NCBI GenBank assembly: GCA_028678555.1
Contig: JAJRDF010000038.1
Coordinates: 1-9,466, forward strand
Origin: Methanomicrobiales archaeon
GTDB lineage: Archaea; Halobacteriota; Methanomicrobia; Methanomicrobiales; JACTUA01
Reading direction: 5' to 3'
DNA length: 9,466 bases
Shown here piece by piece: positions 6,316-9,466 of the stretch; position 1 is the stretch's first letter, and each line of letters starts with the position of its first letter. The notes beneath the pieces are model-generated. The model was given only the letters and a program-made list of their open reading frames with translations. It was not told the DNA's origin and ran no database searches. Made by a program: the position numbers and the translations under genes.

Positions 6316-6394
6316 ACCGGGGCATCCGCTCCAGGTGATCCCGCCCGGGCAGACCGCCGTGGGCAGACAGAAACGAAAGAACGGGGATCGGCTC

Positions 6395-7819
6395 TCAGAG
6401 GATACCCAGCGCGATGAGGATTCCCAGCAGCAGGATCGCGACCCCGGCGATGAGGCGCATCCGCCGCACCGACCGCTCCCTCCAGTCCTTCACATCGGAG
6501 AGCCGCGAGATCCCCAGGTATACGAGCAGCGTCACCGCGAGCATCGGGAGCACGAAGATCACGTTGTACAGGAGAAGGTAGGGGACGGCGGCAGTCAGGT
6601 CATAGGCAGAGAGGATCCCGCAGCTGATGATGTAGGGGCCGATGGTGCAGGGGAGGAGGAAGAGGGTGACCACGGCCCCGATGAGAAAGGCCCCGGCCGG
6701 GGAGGAGACACGGTCCAGGAGGCGCTTCAGGGTCCCCTTCCACCCCTTCGGGATGGCGGTGGACGGTGAGGGGGGCGTCCAGGAGAAGGCATCCCTGATA
6801 TAGAGGAGACCGATCACGATGGCCACCACACCCAGCAGCCGCGTGAGCCAGATCCTCCAGGAGGCCAGCTGGGGGACCATCTGGAAGAGGGCCACCATGA
6901 CGACCCCGTAGATGAAGTAGAAGATGAAGACGGCGGCGGTGAAGGCGAGGCCGGCGAGAAGCACCCTCCGGCGCTGGTCGGGAGTCCGGGTGATGATGGA
7001 GAGGAGCACCACGATGAGGATGGCGAGGCCGCAGGGGTTGATGGCATTGACGGCGGCCAGCGTCACGATCTTCCCCACCTCCAGGGGCGGGGGCACCTCG
7101 CACTCGCCCGGGGTGGTGGTGGGCTCGGGGGTGATGGTCCCATCGTTCCCGTCCCCCTGCACGTCTTCCCCGTTCCACTGGAAGATCCACCCGTCCAGCT
7201 GCACGGCATGCTGGAAGGCAGCCTGAACACCGGGGTGGGTGACCACGACGGGAGTTACCCGTGTCCACCGGGCCTTCCCCAGCACACCGGCGGGATCCGG
7301 GTCGGAAAGCAGGCTGCGCAGCACGGTGCCGTCACCCCCCGGGCCGGTCCGGATCAGGATCCTGTCGCCATGCCAGATCCGGGGCATGCCACTGAGGGAA
7401 GCCGGATCCAGAGACTCCAGGGAGAGCGATCCGGCCGGGCGGGAGGCGGGGTCCCTCTCGAGAGCTTCCAAGAGAGCCGGCACTCCTGACAGGATACCCG
7501 TATCCCCGGTAAAGACTGTCCCGGAACTGACAAAGACAAAAGGCACGGTGAGGCCGGTATGGTAGGTCCGGTCCATCTCGGCCAGTACCGCGTAATTCCC
7601 CGGCCGGGTGGCCAGCTCGTACTCCGCCACCACAAGGTTGGGGTGGGTCTCCAGCCAGTCCCCCAGGAGGTGGGGATTTACGTGTGCGCAGTGGCTGCAC
7701 CCGTCGGAGGTGAAGTAGTACCCCACCAGGGTCCCGCTGTCCTCCCCGTCTGCGGATGCCGGGAGAGCCAGGAGGGCCAGGATCAGGCACAGGATGCCAA
7801 AAGAACGGGACAGGTTCAT
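6395..7819 (-). CDS. Thioredoxin-like / CcdA (DsbD-type) membrane fusion protein
   Basis: 474 residues combining an exported thioredoxin-like domain with a CcdA-type electron-transfer membrane domain, which would carry reducing equivalents from the cytoplasm to disulfides outside the cell. A signal sequence (1-22, ending PASA) leads to the thioredoxin part with CSHC (41-44) and a likely cis-Pro in TVPF (P93). Residues 130-240 form a further extracytoplasmic region of unassigned fold, ending in a short Pro/Thr linker. Six membrane helices follow (about 246-274, 285-312, 321-341, 373-400, 405-435, 453-473), with the paired CcdA cysteines in NPCGLA (C263) and LPCTIGPY (C391). The frame stays open upstream to 7969, but ATG 7819 is chosen because it directly precedes the signal peptide. 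Domain order is reversed relative to bacterial DsbD, whose thioredoxin domain is C-terminal. Lies 103 bases after the acyltransferase-like gene. Confidence 0.88.
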   Translation of the reverse strand: MNLSRSFGILCLILALLALPASADGEDSGTLVGYYFTSDGCSHCAHVNPHLLGDWLETHPNLVVAEYELATRPGNYAVLAEMDRTYHTGLTVPFVFVSSGTVFTGDTGILSGVPALLEALERDPASRPAGSLSLESLDPASLSGMPRIWHGDRILIRTGPGGDGTVLRSLLSDPDPAGVLGKARWTRVTPVVVTHPGVQAAFQHAVQLDGWIFQWNGEDVQGDGNDGTITPEPTTTPGECEVPPPLEVGKIVTLAAVNAINPCGLAILIVVLLSIITRTPDQRRRVLLAGLAFTAAVFIFYFIYGVVMVALFQMVPQLASWRIWLTRLLGVVAIVIGLLYIRDAFSWTPPSPSTAIPKGWKGTLKRLLDRVSSPAGAFLIGAVVTLFLLPCTIGPYIISCGILSAYDLTAAVPYLLLYNVIFVLPMLAVTLLVYLGISRLSDVKDWRERSVRRMRLIAGVAILLLGILIALGIL

Positions 7820-7855
7820 TCCACACCCGGGAGGGAAACAGGGGTCAAGAATCTG

Positions 7856-7884
7856 CCATAAGTATCGGCCGACAGTACCATAAG
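7856..7884. repeat. Paired 7-bp direct repeat around a palindrome, upstream of the redox gene
   Basis: CCATAAG occurs at 7856-7862 and 7878-7884, exactly 22 bases apart (about two helical turns), with the 8-bp palindrome TCGGCCGA at 7865-7872 between them. The region is the gap between the two minus-strand genes, 37-65 bases before ATG 7819. On the minus strand the repeat reads CTTATGG; the nearer copy could be a weak TATA box. Could be chance. Confidence 0.3.
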
Positions 7885-7922
7885 GATTTCCTGAAACGGT
7901 ATCCCGCTCCCGCCGGATTGTA

Positions 7923-8717
7923 TCAGACAGATATGGCAGCCAGGAATCCCTGCACGAACCCCGGCACAAGGAGGGAAAGGAGGATCAGGATCACCGGCAC
8001 GTGGAGGAAATAGAGGAGGAGGGAGTGGCGGCCCGGCCAGAGGGCTGCCCGGGGGATCGCCGATAGTGAGGCGGGGGCGCGGAATGCCCGCTCCCCGCCG
8101 GGATACAGGGTATCCCCTGCAGCGATCCCCAGCATGACCACTCCCATCCAGGGAAAGAGGGGCACCCAGTCCAGGCTGGAAAAGCCTGTCGGGTAGACCC
8201 CCAGGGGCAGGAGGAGGGACGGTCCCCGGACAGGGAGCGCGAGGACCCCAGCCAGGATCACGACCCAGCCGGCCAGGGGGAGAAGTCTCCGGAACCTGAA
8301 GAAGAGGGGGGAGAGCAGGATCGAGACCCCGAGGCAGGAGAGCACCCCGAAGATTATCGGAGCGTCAGGGACGATGATCAGGGTCACTGCCGTGACCACC
8401 ATCCCCGCACCGATGAGGCCGGCCCCCCGCCACAGGAACTTCCGGGTCAGTGCCTTCCCGACCAGGTACTTCGCAGCCCGGGATGCCGAGACCGACAGGG
8501 AGACCCCAGCAATGCCCAGGAAGAGCGCAGCCGTGGCCAGCTGGAATACCTTCCAGAACCCGGTCGTTACCGGGATCTCTGCCACGCCCGCGAAGACCAG
8601 GGCAAAGAGGGTATGGTACACCACCATCATCGCGATGGCGAAGCCCCTCACGAGGTCGATCTCCGGGAACCGGTTCCCTGGAGACGACGGAAACCTCCGG
8701 GTGGGATTCAGGTTCAT
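7923..8717 (-). CDS. Multi-pass membrane protein of the HGSNAT catalytic-domain (DUF1624) family
   Basis: 264-residue integral membrane protein resembling the heparan-alpha-glucosaminide N-acetyltransferase catalytic-domain family, whose members transfer acetyl groups across membranes onto sugars; the substrate in an archaeon is unknown. Diagnostic blocks: EIDLVRGFAIAMMVVYHTLF (19-38) with Asp21, Arg24 and His35; FGVLSCLGVSILL (123-135); DWVPLFPWMGVVMLG (183-197); and GRHSLLLYFLHVPVI (229-243). About seven to eight membrane helices are visible. The frame is open to 8807, but ATG 8717 is preferred because the added 30 residues do not resemble the family and GAGGT lies 4 bases before this ATG; a TATA-like CTAAATG occurs about 45 bases upstream. 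It precedes the redox fusion gene on the same strand by 103 bases. A role in glycan or lipid modification at the cell surface is inference. Confidence 0.82.
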   Translation of the reverse strand: MNLNPTRRFPSSPGNRFPEIDLVRGFAIAMMVVYHTLFALVFAGVAEIPVTTGFWKVFQLATAALFLGIAGVSLSVSASRAAKYLVGKALTRKFLWRGAGLIGAGMVVTAVTLIIVPDAPIIFGVLSCLGVSILLSPLFFRFRRLLPLAGWVVILAGVLALPVRGPSLLLPLGVYPTGFSSLDWVPLFPWMGVVMLGIAAGDTLYPGGERAFRAPASLSAIPRAALWPGRHSLLLYFLHVPVILILLSLLVPGFVQGFLAAISV

Positions 8718-8780
8718 CCGGACCTCAGCTCCCGGACCAGATCTCAGCGGTAGCACCTCATTTAGCCATCCACAGCAGGA

Positions 8781-8811
8781 GGGGATGGGTTGGCGGGGCC
8801 GTCCCATCCCC
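8781..8811. repeat. 9-bp inverted repeat in the divergent intergenic region
   Basis: GGGGATGGG (8781-8789) is matched perfectly by CCCATCCCC (8803-8811) with a 13-base spacer. It lies in the 181-base gap between the acyltransferase-like gene (minus) and methanogenesis marker 8 (plus). No T-run follows on either strand, so it is not a typical terminator; a regulator site or an RNA hairpin in an upstream leader is possible. The GC-rich composition makes chance plausible. Confidence 0.4.
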
Positions 8812-8898
8812 GGGGTCTCCCGGCTTCCTTCTGCCTACCCCTCTGCCGGGACAAGGGTGAGGTTCATGCACCTTGAACGGCAACCCTGAAACGAGAGT

Positions 8899-9466
8899 AT
8901 GAGCAGACAGGATAACGCGAGGAACCCGCCAGACCGGCACCGGCTGGATGAGCACGTGATGGAGGCCATCGGCCGGGCCCGCATCGTCATCCGGCAGGGG
9001 AAGGTAGTGGAGGTGGGCGAGCCCCTGATCCGGGACTGCCCGCTGGCACGGCGGTTTGCCGTGCCGGTCACGGACTTTTCCCCGGAAGCCCTCCGGACCA
9101 ACATCGAGCACCGGATCGCCTCCTTCGGCATGTGCACCGCCGGCCGGGAACTCCTGGCGGACCGGGACTTCGTGCTCTTCGGGGCATCGGAGCTCCTCGG
9201 GACTGCCCTCCGTCATGGCCTGGTCTCCGCCGTCGTGCTGGCCTGCGACGGGGCTGGCACCGTCGTCGTCACCCGCCCTGACATGGTGCAGGGGATCGGG
9301 GGCCGGATGTCGGGCCTGGTCAGCACCTCCCCCATCCCGGAGGTCATCTCAAAGATCCGCTCCCTGGGCGGGGAGGTGCTGGACTCCCGCGACGGGACCA
9401 TCGACATGCCATCCGGTGCCGACCTTGCCGCGGTCCGGGGCCACCGGCGGTTTGCGGTCACAGTGG
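8899..9466 (+). CDS. Methanogenesis marker protein 8 (DUF2099), 3'-truncated by window edge
   Basis: 189 residues are visible before the frame runs off the right end; the family is roughly 260-300 residues by recall, so about the last quarter to third is missing. Conserved blocks seen: DEHVMEAIGRARIVIRQGKVVEVGEPLI (residues 17-44, read in parts), DCPL (46-49), FGMCT (76-80), VLACDGAGTVVVT (113-125) and QGIGGRMSGLVST.PIPEVI (131-150). These match methanogenesis marker protein 8 as I know it, a family found across methanogens with no settled biochemical role. The in-frame stop at 8887-8889 excludes an earlier start; ATG 8899 is taken, with GAGAG just upstream as a weak ribosome binding site. 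ATG 8959 (residue 21) is a shorter alternative. No convincing TATA box is visible. Minus-strand frames over the same bases are shadows. Confidence 0.9.
   Translation, partial: MSRQDNARNPPDRHRLDEHVMEAIGRARIVIRQGKVVEVGEPLIRDCPLARRFAVPVTDFSPEALRTNIEHRIASFGMCTAGRELLADRDFVLFGASELLGTALRHGLVSAVVLACDGAGTVVVTRPDMVQGIGGRMSGLVSTSPIPEVISKIRSLGGEVLDSRDGTIDMPSGADLAAVRGHRRFAVTV

Noticed and set aside
6316..6394. Terminator between the convergent adenine deaminase and redox genes
   Set aside because: The 79-base gap has no T-run on either strand and no strong hairpin, so no terminator is called.
8758..9216. Minus-strand frames opposite methanogenesis marker 8
   Set aside because: The plus-strand frame carries clear family motifs; the antisense frames are shadows.

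Overview
The window reads as a GC-rich archaeal chromosome segment, most likely from a methanogen of the order Methanomicrobiales. The strongest clue is the 3'-truncated gene at the right edge (8899 to the end), whose protein matches the conserved core of methanogenesis marker protein 8. Supporting clues are an archaeal RecJ-like DHH phosphoesterase, a DUF7123-like winged-helix protein, a COG2229-type small GTPase, exported proteins with Pro/Thr-rich linkers, and short archaeal TATA boxes placed about 25-29 bases before start codons (leaderless-type promoters). Order-level placement is inference; no rRNA or other decisive marker is present.

Layout. 1-1242 (+): C-terminal part of a DHH/DHHA1 phosphoesterase, entering from the left. 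1294-1781 (+): two small genes, a winged-helix DUF7123-like protein and a 61-residue hypothetical protein. 1828-2445 (-): a membrane-anchored extracytoplasmic protein. 2446-2662: an AT-rich divergent promoter region with a dyad that could be an operator. 2663-3538 (+): a two-gene unit of a small two-helix membrane protein and an unrecognised cysteine-containing soluble protein. 3539-3739: non-coding, with T-rich tracts and a promoter-like element. 3740-6315 (+): small GTPase, small lipoprotein and adenine deaminase, closely spaced. 6395-7819 (-): a thioredoxin-CcdA/DsbD-like fusion. 7923-8717 (-): a multi-pass protein resembling the heparan-alpha-glucosaminide N-acetyltransferase catalytic domain family. 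8718-8898: divergent intergenic region with a 9-bp inverted repeat. 8899-9466 (+): methanogenesis marker 8, running off the right end.

How the genes relate. This is mainly a mix of housekeeping genes (DNA/RNA processing phosphoesterase, purine salvage, a methanogenesis-associated protein) and cell-envelope genes (two anchored exported proteins, the small membrane protein, the redox fusion, the acyltransferase-like protein). No mobile element, tRNA, rRNA, CRISPR array or recognisable defence system was found. The least explained parts are the membrane-protein/cysteine-protein pair with its AT-rich promoter, and the thioredoxin-CcdA fusion with an extra unassigned middle region. Both are candidates for a second look rather than demonstrated new systems.
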